Source: Tepidisphaeraceae bacterium (GTDB lineage: Bacteria; Planctomycetota; Phycisphaerae; Tepidisphaerales; Tepidisphaeraceae). Taken from it: DNA of 64,000 nt. The stretch covers positions 1-64,000 of the forward strand of contig DASYHQ010000005.1 in assembly GCA_035998445.1 (NCBI GenBank), read 5' to 3'. Position numbers and translations under genes: made by a program. Shown piece after piece: positions 33,149 through 42,731 of this stretch (the first letter of the stretch is position 1; the number at the start of each line of letters is the position of its first letter). The notes under the pieces are model-generated. The model saw only the letters and a list, made by a program, of their open reading frames with translations, was not told where the DNA came from and ran no database searches.

Positions 33149-33222
33149 GGTGACCGACGGGATTCGAACCCGCGACGTCCACGACCACAACGTGGCGCTC
33201 TACCAACTGAGCTACGGCCACC
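33149..33222 (-). tRNA. tRNA-His (GTG)
   Basis: 74 nt on the minus strand fold into a full cloverleaf. G-1 at 33222 pairs with C73 at 33149, as tRNA-His requires. The acceptor stem GUGGCCG pairs with CGGUCAC. The D arm is GCUC...GAGC, the anticodon stem CCACG/CGUGG has loop UUGUGGU with anticodon GUG, and the T arm is GCGGG/CCCGU around UUCGAAU. CCA is not encoded. A short T-run follows the 3' end. Confidence 0.96.
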
Positions 33223-33379
33223 AGATCAGACCGGCCGACGGATCGGCCAATCGAGCTTCGCATTGTGATGGGGAAGCCGCCTGCTGTCAATCGGGTGCTC
33301 GGCGTTGACCTAAGGCATTTCCTCAACTCGACAACCGCCCGCGCCAAGGTAGCATCGTGTACCTGTAAACGTCTGCCTG

Positions 33380-34474
33380 ATGAGCACCCGCACCGCGACA
33401 ACTTCACACCGATCGGGCCGTACGACCTCTCTGACGGTCGTCCTGCTGGCCTTTCTAACGCCGATCGTCATCGTCATCGCCGCCGTGTTTTACGTGGTGA
33501 CGAAGGGTGCGAGTCGGAATGGCACGGCCGAACTGAACCAGCGGGCGATGCTGCACATGACCGGCCTGAACCCGCCAACGGTGAACCGGTTGCACGCCCG
33601 TTTCAGCGATCGCGACGGTGATCTGATTGCCGATTCGCCGGTCGAGCAGACGCAGTTCATCGATCCACCGACAATCCGCTTTTCGTTCGTCGCCACCGCC
33701 GAGCCGGAGATTTACCAGAAGGCGTGGCAGCCGTTCGTCGACCACCTGTCGAAAGTGACCGGCCGACCAGTTGAGTATGTATTGTTCGACGACGCCAAGA
33801 CCCAGTTGCGCGCCCTGCGCGACGGCACGCTGCACGTGACGGGCCTGAACAGTGGCAGCGTGCCTACCGCGGTGAACGTCTGCGGTTTCGTGCCGATCGT
33901 GACGCTGCCGAGCCCCGATGGCAGTGGCACGGCTTCGATGGATATCATCACGCCAGCGCGAAGCAACATCGTGACCCCCGAGGACATCCGCGGCCGCGAG
34001 TTGACGCTCACAGAACCGGGCAGTAACAGCGGGTACAAGGCGCCGCTCGTGCTATTGCGCAGCGACGCCGGACTCGATCCCGGTCGCGACTACACGATTC
34101 GGTATTCGGGCAGCCACGACCGCAGCATCGAGGGAATCGTCAGCGGCGAGTACGAGCTGGCCGCCGTCACCAGCGATTTGATCGAACGCGCGCTGAAGCA
34201 GAACCGCCTGAAGCGCAGCGATTACCGCGTCGTCTTTCGCTCCGAACGCTTCCCGACGGCCGGGCTGGGATACCTGCACAACTTGAAGCCGGAGCTGGCA
34301 ATCACGGTGCGGAAGGCCTTCCACACCTTCGACTGGTCGGGCACCTCGCTGGAATCGGAGATCGGCGTGGAGGACCAGCCGAGCACATTCCCTGTGGCCG
34401 ACTACAAGGAACAGTGGTCGCTGATTCGCCGGATCGACGACGCGTCCGGCACGGTGCACGAAGTGAAGGACTGA
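33380..34474 (+). CDS. Phosphate/phosphonate-type ABC binding protein (PhnD-like)
   Basis: This encodes 364 aa. A single N-terminal hydrophobic helix (about 18-42, VVLLAFLTPIVIVIAAVFYVV) anchors it in the membrane. From about residue 95 the PhnD-family fold begins (IRFSFVATAEPEIYQKAWQP), with GRPVEYVLFDDAKTQLRALR, the hinge segment LTEPGSNSGYKAPLVLL and RSIEGIVSGEYELAAVTSD. These proteins bind phosphate, phosphonate or related ligands for an ABC importer. No permease or ATPase is adjacent, so the ligand is open. Confidence 0.85.
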   Translation: MSTRTATTSHRSGRTTSLTVVLLAFLTPIVIVIAAVFYVVTKGASRNGTAELNQRAMLHMTGLNPPTVNRLHARFSDRDGDLIADSPVEQTQFIDPPTIRFSFVATAEPEIYQKAWQPFVDHLSKVTGRPVEYVLFDDAKTQLRALRDGTLHVTGLNSGSVPTAVNVCGFVPIVTLPSPDGSGTASMDIITPARSNIVTPEDIRGRELTLTEPGSNSGYKAPLVLLRSDAGLDPGRDYTIRYSGSHDRSIEGIVSGEYELAAVTSDLIERALKQNRLKRSDYRVVFRSERFPTAGLGYLHNLKPELAITVRKAFHTFDWSGTSLESEIGVEDQPSTFPVADYKEQWSLIRRIDDASGTVHEVKD

Positions 34475-34565
34475 CGCGCCCGGCACGCCCGCGTCTGCCA
34501 ACTTGATCCGCCGCCCCACCGCTCTTACATTCGGCGACTCTTCACCCTTGGGCAAAGCGGTTTCT

Positions 34566-35882
34566 ATGAGCGAATCTACCATTGGCGTCGCGTTGATCGG
34601 CTGCGGGATTGTGGGCGGCGGCGTGGCGCAGATCATTGCCGACCACCAGGCCTTGCTGCAACAGCGAACCGGGCTGGCGTTCGAGATCCGCCATGTCGTG
34701 GTGCGCGACGTGAGCAAACCCCGGCCCATCAAATCGGTGGCCGCCACCACCGACTGGAAGGCGGCGATCGACGATCCCCGCGTCTCCATCGTCGTCGAGC
34801 TGATCGGTGGCACCACCACCGCCGCAGACATCGTCGCCTACGCGTTGAAGCTCGGTAAACACGTCGTGACTGCCAACAAGAGCATGTTGGCCGCCCGCGG
34901 CGCCGACTTGTTTGGCCTTGCCCGCAAGCACAACGCCTGCATCGCCTTCGAGGCCAGCTGTGGCGGCGGCATTCCGATTATCGACGCGCTGTGCCGAGGG
35001 TTGATCGCCAATCGGGTCGATGCGCTCGTGGGCATCGTCAACGGCACGTGTAACGTCATCCTGACGCGCATGACCAAGAACGCCTGGAGCTACGGCGAAG
35101 CGCTGGCGGAAGCCCAGAAGCTGGGCTTTGCGGAGGCCGACCCCACGCTCGACGTTTCCGGTCGCGATGCCGCCCAGAAGCTGGCGCTGCTGGGGAGCCT
35201 GGCATTCGATTTGCGCGTGAGCGAGAGCGACATCCACGTCGAAGGGATCGACACGCTTCAGACGACCGATATCAAGCTGGCCGGCGAACTGGGGTACGTG
35301 ATCAAGCTGCTGGCAATTGCCGAGCGCGTGGGCGATCGCGTTGCGCTGCGGGTGCACCCGACGCTGGTGAACCATTCCGACGTACTGGCCGAGGTGGGTG
35401 GCAGCTTCAACGCGATCAGCGTCTACGGCAGCGCCGTCGGTCACACGCTGTTCTACGGCCGCGGCGCCGGCGCGATGCCGACCGCCAGCGCGGTGGTTGC
35501 CGATCTGGTGAACGTGGCGCTGGGGTCCACACCGTTGCACTTCAAGCAGCTGCGCATCTTCCCTGACACCACCCCCGCTGCCAGCGTGGTGCCGGTGAGC
35601 GACCTGCGCAGTCGCTACTACCTTCGGTTGACCACCCGGGACGTCCCCGGCGTGATGGCTGCCGTCACCGCGGTGCTCGGTCGGCACAGCATCAGCCTGG
35701 CCTCGATCAGCCAGCGGGAAAGCAACGAGGGGGAGCTAGTCCCCGTCGTCATCACGACGCACGTGGCACGCGAGGGATCGATCCGCCAGGCGCTGCAGGA
35801 GATCGATGCGCTGGAGAACATCCAGCCGGCGACCGTTTGTCTGCGCATCATCGATCAACCGAAGGAATTCGCCGGTAACTAA
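34566..35882 (+). CDS. hom: Homoserine dehydrogenase
   Basis: This encodes 438 aa from ATG 34566 (MSESTIGVALIGCGIVGGG); an upstream TTG frame is rejected. The Rossmann motif GCGIVGGG binds NAD(P). The substrate site is GIVNGTCNVILTRM and the following Glu/Asp-rich EADPTLDVSGRDAAQKL, with catalytic Lys in the last motif. A C-terminal ACT domain (YYLRLTTRDVPGVMAAVTAV) suggests threonine feedback. It reduces aspartate semialdehyde to homoserine. The next gene, 42 bases on, may carry out the following step. Confidence 0.96.
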   Translation: MSESTIGVALIGCGIVGGGVAQIIADHQALLQQRTGLAFEIRHVVVRDVSKPRPIKSVAATTDWKAAIDDPRVSIVVELIGGTTTAADIVAYALKLGKHVVTANKSMLAARGADLFGLARKHNACIAFEASCGGGIPIIDALCRGLIANRVDALVGIVNGTCNVILTRMTKNAWSYGEALAEAQKLGFAEADPTLDVSGRDAAQKLALLGSLAFDLRVSESDIHVEGIDTLQTTDIKLAGELGYVIKLLAIAERVGDRVALRVHPTLVNHSDVLAEVGGSFNAISVYGSAVGHTLFYGRGAGAMPTASAVVADLVNVALGSTPLHFKQLRIFPDTTPAASVVPVSDLRSRYYLRLTTRDVPGVMAAVTAVLGRHSISLASISQRESNEGELVPVVITTHVAREGSIRQALQEIDALENIQPATVCLRIIDQPKEFAGN

Positions 35883-35924
35883 CGGAACGCCTGAAGCGGT
35901 TGGTCAGCAACGGAGTGTGCAAGC

Positions 35925-37124
35925 ATGAAATACGCGATCATCATCCCCGACGGCGCCGCCGACGAACCACTGCCCGAGCTGAACGGCAAAACACCCTTGG
36001 AAGCCGCGGCGACGCCGAACATGGATCTCATTGCGATGGAGGGCCGCCAAGGCATCGCGCGCACCGTGCCGCCGGGATTTGAGAGCGGGTCGGACGTCGC
36101 GACGATGACGCTGTTGGGGTACGACCCGAAGGTCTACCACACCGGCCGGGCCCCACTGGAGGCCGCGGCGCAGAACATCCCGCTATCACCGACGGACTGG
36201 GTGTTCCGCTGCAATCTCGTCACCGTCGTCGACGGCATCATGAAGGACCATTCGGCCGGCGGCATCACCGATGCCGAGGCGCAGCGGTTGATCGGCGATC
36301 TGTCGAAGGCGCTGCAGCTGGCGGGCTTCGAATTCCACTACGGCGTAAGCTACCGCAACCTGCTCGTCTATCGCGGTGAACAGGACTTCGAGGTGACGAC
36401 GAAGCCGCCACACGAGTTTCCGGAAGAGCCGATCGCCAAGTACCTGCCGCGCGGCGAGGGCAGCGAGATCCTTCGACAAATCATGGACCGCTCGCGCGAG
36501 CTGTTCGCGGGGCACGAGATCAACGAGGTGCGCACGCAGACCGGCTACAACCCAGCATCGCAGGTGTGGCTGTGGGGCCAGGGCCACGCGCCCGCGCTGC
36601 CCACGTTCGAGGAACGCTTCGGCGTCCAGCGCGGCGCGATGATCACCGGTGTCGACCTGCTGCGCGGCCTGGCGAACCTGCTGGCGTGGGACGTGGTGGA
36701 GGTCGAAGGCATGACCAGCTTCCACGACACCGACTACGCCGGCCAGGGCCGCGCGACCGTCGATGCACTTGACCAGTACGACATCGTGCTATCGCACATC
36801 GAAGCGCCCGACGAGGCCAGCCATCAGGCTGACTTCCGCACGAAGGTGGAGGCGATCGAACACATCGACCGCTACGTGGTCGGCCCGGTGCTGGAAAAGA
36901 TGCGATCGTTCCCGCAGTGGCGCATCCTGGTCATGCCCGACCACCCCACCAACATCGCCACCCGCAAGCACGGCTACGCCCCCAGCCCCTTCGCGATGGC
37001 CGGCACGCGCGTTCGTAGTGTCATTAAAGGCCCGTACAGCGAGAAGAACGCTGCGGCGAGCGATTTGAAGATCGAGCGCGGGCATGAGCTGATGGAGTAT
37101 TTCCTACGCGGCGGGAATTTATAG
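35925..37124 (+). CDS. apgM-family mutase, possible homoserine kinase analogue
   Basis: This encodes 399 aa. Metal and catalytic motifs of the archaeal-type phosphoglycerate mutase family are present: YAIIIPDGAADEP, ATPNMDLIA, GSDVATMTLLGYDP, the HIEAPDEASHQADFRTKVEA helix and ILVMPDHPT. The family interconverts 3- and 2-phosphoglycerate. In several bacteria a member lies beside hom and replaces ThrB as homoserine kinase. The tight hom linkage here favours that role by context. No separate thrB is in the window. Sequence alone cannot separate the two. Confidence 0.88.
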   Translation: MKYAIIIPDGAADEPLPELNGKTPLEAAATPNMDLIAMEGRQGIARTVPPGFESGSDVATMTLLGYDPKVYHTGRAPLEAAAQNIPLSPTDWVFRCNLVTVVDGIMKDHSAGGITDAEAQRLIGDLSKALQLAGFEFHYGVSYRNLLVYRGEQDFEVTTKPPHEFPEEPIAKYLPRGEGSEILRQIMDRSRELFAGHEINEVRTQTGYNPASQVWLWGQGHAPALPTFEERFGVQRGAMITGVDLLRGLANLLAWDVVEVEGMTSFHDTDYAGQGRATVDALDQYDIVLSHIEAPDEASHQADFRTKVEAIEHIDRYVVGPVLEKMRSFPQWRILVMPDHPTNIATRKHGYAPSPFAMAGTRVRSVIKGPYSEKNAAASDLKIERGHELMEYFLRGGNL

Positions 37125-37170
37125 CGTGGCTGTTGAAGCGCTCAGTCAGCAAGTGCCGTTTGCGTCAACC

Positions 37171-37394
37171 GTCATCCCGATGAGAGCCTTGGCGACCTGA
37201 GGGATCTCGACTTGCTGAGAATCCCGTGGCAATACGAGATCCCTCCCGTCGCCTTGGGCTAACGGACGAAACCTCAGCGCAATGTGCTACTCGTCATCCC
37301 AAGGGGAGCGGTAGCGACCCGAGGGATCTCCCGAGGCCGAGTACCGTCCGTGGTCTGAGATCCCTCAGGTCGCTACCGCTCCCTTCGGGATGAC
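37171..37394. repeat. Two copies of a GATCCCTCAGGTCG palindromic repeat
   Basis: Each unit reads GTCATCCC...ACCTGAGGGATCT...AGATCCCTCAGGT...GGGATGAC and would form a long hairpin. One unit starts at 37171 (right arm degraded); a second spans 37292-37394. Others lie at 50384-50486 and 52521-52624. The 346-base gap 37125-37470 contains no gene. Confidence 0.8.
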
Positions 37395-37470
37395 ATGGGG
37401 CTTTGTCCTCTAGCCTTTAGGCTCCGCTCGGGATGACCGTCATTCTTAGCTGCAGCGATTCGGATTGACG

Positions 37471-39342
37471 CTACAAGTGAATCGCCCTGCCCACCGCGAC
37501 GCCCGCCGCTTCCATGACGGCTTCGCTGAGGGTGGGATGCGGGTGGATCGCCTCGATGATCTCGGACTCCGTCGCTTCCAGCTTGCGGGCCATCACCAGC
37601 TCGGCCAGTAGTTCGGTGACGCTCTCACCGATCATGTGAACGCCGAGCAATTCGCCGTATTTGGCGTCGAAGATCAGCTTCACGAACCCGTCGCTCTCAC
37701 CGGCCGCCAGCGCTCGGCCACTGACGCTGAAGGGGAACTTTCCGACCTTCAGTTCGCGGCCCGTCTCACGCGCTTTCTTTTCCGTGTAGCCCATGCTGGC
37801 GACCTGCGGGTGCGAGTATGTGCAGCCGGGGATCTGCTTGTAATCCAGCGGGTGGAAATCCATACCGCAGATCGCCTCGACCACCGACACCGCTTCGTGG
37901 TGGGCCACGTGCGCCAAATCTGGATGGCGATAGCCACCCATGCCGGCCTGTTCCGGCCAGTGGAGCGACGTGCAGTCGCCGACCGACCAGACGTTCTCCA
38001 GGTTCGACTGGAAGTTCGGCGTCACCTTCACGCGCCCCTTGAACAGCTCCAGCCCGCTCTTGGGGTCGACCGCACCGTCGGCGTTGCCCGTGACGCCGAT
38101 CGCCACCAGCACCGCGTCCGCCTCGACCTCGCCGGCCTTGTTGCCCGACAGCGTGATCTTCACGCCATTGTCGGTCGTCTCGACCTTGTCGGTCTTGGTC
38201 TTCACGCGCACGTCGATGCCCTTCTTGGCGAACAGGCGTTCGAGCAGGACGCTGACGTCCTCGTCTTCGTTGGGCAGCAGGTGGTCCTGCATCTCGATCA
38301 GCACAACCTCGGTGCCAACGGCGTTGTAGAAGTCGGCGAACTCACAGCCGATGGCGCCGGCGCCGATGATCGCCAGCCGCTTGGGCTGCTTGGGCAGCAC
38401 CATCGCCTCGCGCGAGGTGATGACCTTGTTGCCGTCGAACTTCACACCGGGGATCGGCGTGGTCTTGGCACCCACCGCGACGATGATATGGTCGCCGGTG
38501 ACTTCCTTATTGCCGTCTTTACCGGCTATGGAAACCTTGTGCGGGCCCATCACCTTGGCGGTGCCGAACTCGCTCTTCACGTCGTACTTCTTGAACAGGT
38601 GCGCGATGCCCTTCGACAGCTTGTCAGCAATGCCGCGGCTGCGCGCAATCATCTTGGAGAAGTCGATCTGCAAGTTATCGAACGTGATGCCACGATGGGC
38701 CGCCTCGGTGCGCACTTTTCGGGCGAAGTTGCCGTCTTCCAGTAGCGCCTTGGTCGGAATGCAGCCCCAGTTCAGGCACGTGCCGCCGAGGTTTTCCTGT
38801 TCGATACAGAGGACGCGCTTCTTCAGCTGCCCCCCGCGAATGGCGGCCGCGTAACCCGCGGGGCCACCGCCGATGACCACGATGTCGTACTGGTACTTGC
38901 CGGGGTTGGACTTGATCGGTGGCACGTTGGATGGCGCCGGCGATGCCGACTGAGGAGCGGCCTTGGGCTTCTCGCCCGCCGGCTCTGCTTTGGGTGTCGT
39001 TGCTGCGGGCTTCGCCTCTCCCGCTTCCGGTTTGGCCGCGCTGCCCGTCGCCACTGCACCACCGGATGGCTTGAACCCCTTCTTCACATCCTCCGGCTTC
39101 TCAGAACCGGTCGCGATCACGCCCAGCACCGCCCCTACTGGCGCCTTGCCCCCTTCGACGATCGCGATGACCGCCAGCGTGCCGCTCTCGAACGATTCCA
39201 TCGGCATCACGGCCTTGTCCGTCTCGACGTCGGCGATCTCTTCGCCGGCTTTTACCTTGTCGCCTTCCTTCTTGTGCCATTTGACGACCGTGCCTTCGGT
39301 CATGGTGTCGGACAGCTGTGGCATCGTGATTTCTGCGGGCAT
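37471..39342 (-). CDS. lpdA: Dihydrolipoamide dehydrogenase with N-terminal lipoyl domain
   Basis: This encodes 623 aa. Residues 1-80 are a lipoyl domain (ITMPQLSDTMTEGTVVKWHK, lipoyl Lys in VETDKAVMPMES). An Ala/Pro/Lys linker follows. From about 155 comes the E3 flavoprotein: FAD motif VVIGGGPAGYAAAIRGGQ, redox cysteines in GGTCLNWGCIPTKALL, NAD motif AIIGAGAIGCEF, and the C-terminal catalytic HPHPTLSEAV. It reoxidises E2 lipoamide. It is unlinked to the E1/E2 cluster at 43618-47352, but its lipoyl domain is close to that of E2, suggesting the same complex. Confidence 0.95.
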   Translation of the reverse strand: MPAEITMPQLSDTMTEGTVVKWHKKEGDKVKAGEEIADVETDKAVMPMESFESGTLAVIAIVEGGKAPVGAVLGVIATGSEKPEDVKKGFKPSGGAVATGSAAKPEAGEAKPAATTPKAEPAGEKPKAAPQSASPAPSNVPPIKSNPGKYQYDIVVIGGGPAGYAAAIRGGQLKKRVLCIEQENLGGTCLNWGCIPTKALLEDGNFARKVRTEAAHRGITFDNLQIDFSKMIARSRGIADKLSKGIAHLFKKYDVKSEFGTAKVMGPHKVSIAGKDGNKEVTGDHIIVAVGAKTTPIPGVKFDGNKVITSREAMVLPKQPKRLAIIGAGAIGCEFADFYNAVGTEVVLIEMQDHLLPNEDEDVSVLLERLFAKKGIDVRVKTKTDKVETTDNGVKITLSGNKAGEVEADAVLVAIGVTGNADGAVDPKSGLELFKGRVKVTPNFQSNLENVWSVGDCTSLHWPEQAGMGGYRHPDLAHVAHHEAVSVVEAICGMDFHPLDYKQIPGCTYSHPQVASMGYTEKKARETGRELKVGKFPFSVSGRALAAGESDGFVKLIFDAKYGELLGVHMIGESVTELLAELVMARKLEATESEIIEAIHPHPTLSEAVMEAAGVAVGRAIHL

Positions 39343-39571
39343 CGTATTGGTCTCCGTCTATCGTTAAGTAAGGCGTCGGATGATAGGGAAACCGCCGCCC
39401 GTTGTCATGTTGCGCTGCAGGTCGGCCGGTCGCGCAATCCGCCGTTTGTGGCAGGTTCGAACTCGATCTTGCCAGCGGTTGCGTTCCCCGGCTGGAACCA
39501 TTCGATTGTTTTGTAAGCGCGTTCACCTCAACAGTGGGCCGGACATCGCGTACAATGATTCGTTACGCCCA

Positions 39572-40651
39572 ATGTCGTCACAACTGGATATCCTCGCGCT
39601 CGAACCGTTTTACGGGGGCGCTCGCCGCGTGATGCTGGAAACGGTGATGCGCTACAGCCGTCACCGCTGGACGCTGCTGAAGCTGCCACCGCGTCGAATC
39701 GAGCGCCGGTTATCGGTGGCGGCCCACTGGTTCGCGGAACAGCTTCAACGGCACTGGTCGGGCAAAATCGACCTCGTCTTCACGAGCGAAGCGCTGAACC
39801 TCGCCGACCTGCTACGGCTGGTGCCGAAGCTGTCGAAGAAGCCGACGATCGCCTACTTCCACGATAACCAGTTGCCCGACGTAACGGCTACCGGCAGTCA
39901 GCCGTTGGACTTCGTCAACATCAACACCGCATCGGTCGCCGACGAGGTTTGGTTCAACAGCGTCTTCCACCTCAAGACGTTCCTGGCCCGCGCCAATGCG
40001 CTGCTCGCACGGCACCCCGAGTACGCTGCGCTCAGCCCGATGGCGACGTTGGCCGGCAAGGTGCACGTAATGCCACCGTCGATCGACACGGGCGACATTC
40101 AGCAGCATCGCAAGGGCGCGTTGATGCCTCGGCCGACGCGCAGCATCTTCGTCGACACGCGCGACGCCGACGTGCGCCTGCTGAACGCCGCCATCGGCAT
40201 GCTGCAGCGGCGCGGCGAGAAGTTCGACCTGACGACGATCGGCCCCGTCGACGGGCTCGACCCCAGCCTGGAACGCCGAACGCTGCCGGAGCAGGACCAC
40301 CACGCCCATGTCCAGGCGCTGTTTGCATCCGGCGTCTACCTGAGTTCCAAACCGGGCGCCATGTCTGACTTCCACGCGATCCGCGCGCTGTCGGCCGGCT
40401 GCTGGCCGGTCTTCCCGCGTGGCGGGGTTTACCCGGAATTGCTGCCACCAACGATTCACTCGTCTTGCCTGTTCGAACCGGTCGCCGAACGGATGGCCAG
40501 CCGCATGCAGGACGCCTGGTACCTGGAACGGCCGGACGGCTATCAATTGCAGTTGACCGAGCTGCTCAAGCGCTTCGACCCCGTCACCGCCTGCCGTGCG
40601 ATGGACCAGCGTCTCGAAGAGACGGCCGTGCGGCACGTGGTTTCAAAGTAG
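39572..40651 (+). CDS. Glycosyltransferase, DUF3524 / tRNA-queuosine mannosyltransferase-like
   Basis: This encodes 359 aa from ATG 39572. The N-terminal LDILALEPFYGGARRVMLET and LKLPPRRIERRLSVAAHWFA match the DUF3524 domain. The middle AYFHDNQLPDV and WFNSVFHLKTFL, and the C-terminal SDFHAIRALSAGCWPVFPRG sugar-nucleotide site, are of GT4 type. Vertebrate relatives (GTDC1/QTMAN) add mannose to queuosine in tRNA-Asp. Bacterial members are thought to glycosylate queuosine too, but the sugar here is not determined. No queuosine synthesis gene is adjacent. Confidence 0.8.
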   Translation: MSSQLDILALEPFYGGARRVMLETVMRYSRHRWTLLKLPPRRIERRLSVAAHWFAEQLQRHWSGKIDLVFTSEALNLADLLRLVPKLSKKPTIAYFHDNQLPDVTATGSQPLDFVNINTASVADEVWFNSVFHLKTFLARANALLARHPEYAALSPMATLAGKVHVMPPSIDTGDIQQHRKGALMPRPTRSIFVDTRDADVRLLNAAIGMLQRRGEKFDLTTIGPVDGLDPSLERRTLPEQDHHAHVQALFASGVYLSSKPGAMSDFHAIRALSAGCWPVFPRGGVYPELLPPTIHSSCLFEPVAERMASRMQDAWYLERPDGYQLQLTELLKRFDPVTACRAMDQRLEETAVRHVVSK

Positions 40652-40860
40652 ACGTAGAGACACTCCCCTGTAGTGGCGACGCCCGCGTCGCGGTGTGGCG
40701 CAGCCACAATGCTTCGCGTGCCATCGGCGGCTTGCCCGCCCGTGTTCTCCTGATCGATACGACATCAGCCGCGCGCGGACATTCCGCCAACGGCACGCAG
40801 TTCCGTTCACTCGACGCTGCGCCTCGACCGCGACGCAGCCGTCGCCACTACAGGAGTTGA

Positions 40861-42639
40861 TCAGGCGCTCTTGATGCGCTTCGTGGGAGTGGGTTTCGGC
40901 TTGCCGGCCACCACCGGCGTTACCGCGACCGACTTGGCCGGCGCGAATTCCGACTGGGCGGTTTCCAGCAGTTCTTTCGCCTGCGCGCGGGTCGTGTCGG
41001 TGATGCGGGTGCCACCGATCATCTCGGCCAATTCCTGAAGGCGTTCGTCGCCATCCATCACGCGCACGGTCGTACGCGTTTCGTTGCCGGCCACGGCCTT
41101 GCGCACCGTAAGATGACGGTCGCCGTAGCTGGCGATCTGCGGCAAGTGCGTGATGCAGAGCACTTGGTGATGCGACGCGAGGGCGCGCAGCTTGTTACCG
41201 ATAATCGACCCGAGTCGACCGCCCACGTTCGCGTCGATCTCGTCGAAGACCAGGACCGACACGCGGTCGCTTTGCGCCAGAATGCCTTTCAGCGCCAGCA
41301 TGATGCGCGACATCTCACCGCCCGAGGCAATCTTGCGGAGTGGCTGTGGCGTGAGGCCTGGGTTCGTCTGTGCGATGAACTCCACGGCATCGAAACCCGA
41401 CGGCGTCGCGCCCGATAGATCTGCACCGGGCGGCGTTTGGTTCACTGCTACCGTGAACTTCGCCTTCTCCATCCCCAGCTCGGCCAGTTGACTCTCAATC
41501 AACGGCGACAACTTCTTCGCCACCGCCTGCCGCTTGGCCGTCAGTTCGGCGCCGAGCACTTTTACCTTCTTGGCCAAAGGATCGATCTGCGACGTCAGCG
41601 TCGACAGGTCGTCGCCGGCACGTTCCAGTTCGGTAATCGTCTGGCCGATCTCGGCACGGTAGGCGATGGTCGCCTCGATCGGATCGCCGTACTTGTTCAG
41701 CACCCGGTTGATCGTGTTCAGGCGGTCGTCCACCTCGGCCAGTTCGGCCGGGTCGAGGTCCAGCTTGTCGAGGTAACGCGACAGGTCGTACGACGCCTCT
41801 TCCACCTGAATCGTCGCGTCGCGCAGCCCGTTGGCAATGGGCTGCAGGCTGCCGTCGAGCATCGCCAGTTCCGCAACAACCCCGGCGGCCATCTTCATGC
41901 GTTCGACGACGGACCCATCGGCTTCGTACAACGCGGTGTAGGTTGCCCCCGCATCCTTCTTCAGCTTTTCAAGGTTCTGCAGGATCGACGTGCGGGCTGA
42001 TAGCTCCGCGTACTCGGCCGGGTCTAGCTCGGCGTTGTCGATCTCGTTGGCTTGAAAACGGTACAGGTCCAACTGCTGGCGGCGCAGCGACTGATTCGTC
42101 GACAGCTCGGCCAACCGCCGGCGGGCTTCGGTGAGTTGGGTGTAGGCGTCGTTGTACTGCTTGCGCAGTCCCCAGAGGTCGCCAAACTGGTCGAGCACGT
42201 CGATCTGGTGCGCCGGCTTCAGCAGGTACTGGTGATCATGTTGCCCGTGCACGTCGACGAGCGCCTCGGCGACGACGCGCAGCATCGTCAGCGTGATCGG
42301 GTTGCCGTTGAGCGTGACCGAACTGCGGCCACTGGCGTGCAGGCGGCGCGTCAGCAGCAGTTCACCCCCGTCGGCCGATAGCGAAGTGTCGGTGACGGCT
42401 TCCAGGTGTCTAATCGTTTGCCTGTCGCGTAGTTCGAACACGCCACTGACGCGGCCTTCATCCACCCCGCCGCGCAGCATCTCAGCGCCACTGCGCAGGC
42501 CGAGCAGCAGCTCGATCGCGCCGATGACGAGGCTCTTTCCGGCGCCGGTGGCGCCGGTGAAGCAGTTTAGACCGGCGGCGAACTCAATGCGCGCGTCGGC
42601 GATCACCGCGAGGTTCGAGATGTGTAGTTCGCGAAGCAT
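40861..42639 (-). CDS. recN: DNA repair protein RecN
   Basis: This encodes 592 aa from ATG 42639 (MLRELHISNLAVIADARIEF); a start 14 codons upstream is less typical. Walker A is FTGATGAGKSLVIGAIEL, the signature IASGGEMSRIMLALKGIL and Walker B VLVFDEIDANVGGRLG. The centre is coiled coil. RecN is an SMC-like ATPase that gathers broken DNA ends for recombination. The C-terminal roughly 40 residues (after AQSEF) form a basic Pro/Lys tail that is longer than usual. Confidence 0.96.
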   Translation of the reverse strand: MLRELHISNLAVIADARIEFAAGLNCFTGATGAGKSLVIGAIELLLGLRSGAEMLRGGVDEGRVSGVFELRDRQTIRHLEAVTDTSLSADGGELLLTRRLHASGRSSVTLNGNPITLTMLRVVAEALVDVHGQHDHQYLLKPAHQIDVLDQFGDLWGLRKQYNDAYTQLTEARRRLAELSTNQSLRRQQLDLYRFQANEIDNAELDPAEYAELSARTSILQNLEKLKKDAGATYTALYEADGSVVERMKMAAGVVAELAMLDGSLQPIANGLRDATIQVEEASYDLSRYLDKLDLDPAELAEVDDRLNTINRVLNKYGDPIEATIAYRAEIGQTITELERAGDDLSTLTSQIDPLAKKVKVLGAELTAKRQAVAKKLSPLIESQLAELGMEKAKFTVAVNQTPPGADLSGATPSGFDAVEFIAQTNPGLTPQPLRKIASGGEMSRIMLALKGILAQSDRVSVLVFDEIDANVGGRLGSIIGNKLRALASHHQVLCITHLPQIASYGDRHLTVRKAVAGNETRTTVRVMDGDERLQELAEMIGGTRITDTTRAQAKELLETAQSEFAPAKSVAVTPVVAGKPKPTPTKRIKSA

Positions 42640-42731
42640 GGTTGGAAGTCGGAAAGGGGGCAATACGAAACGCGGCAGCAAAGACGGCGATCCGCTCTGG
42701 CGATCGCGGTCTCCCTGTTCCCCATCGCGTT

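Noticed and set aside
33149-33222. tRNA-His as attachment site
   Set aside because: The att core lies over 1 kb away in the hisF terminator and shares no sequence with the tRNA 3' end.
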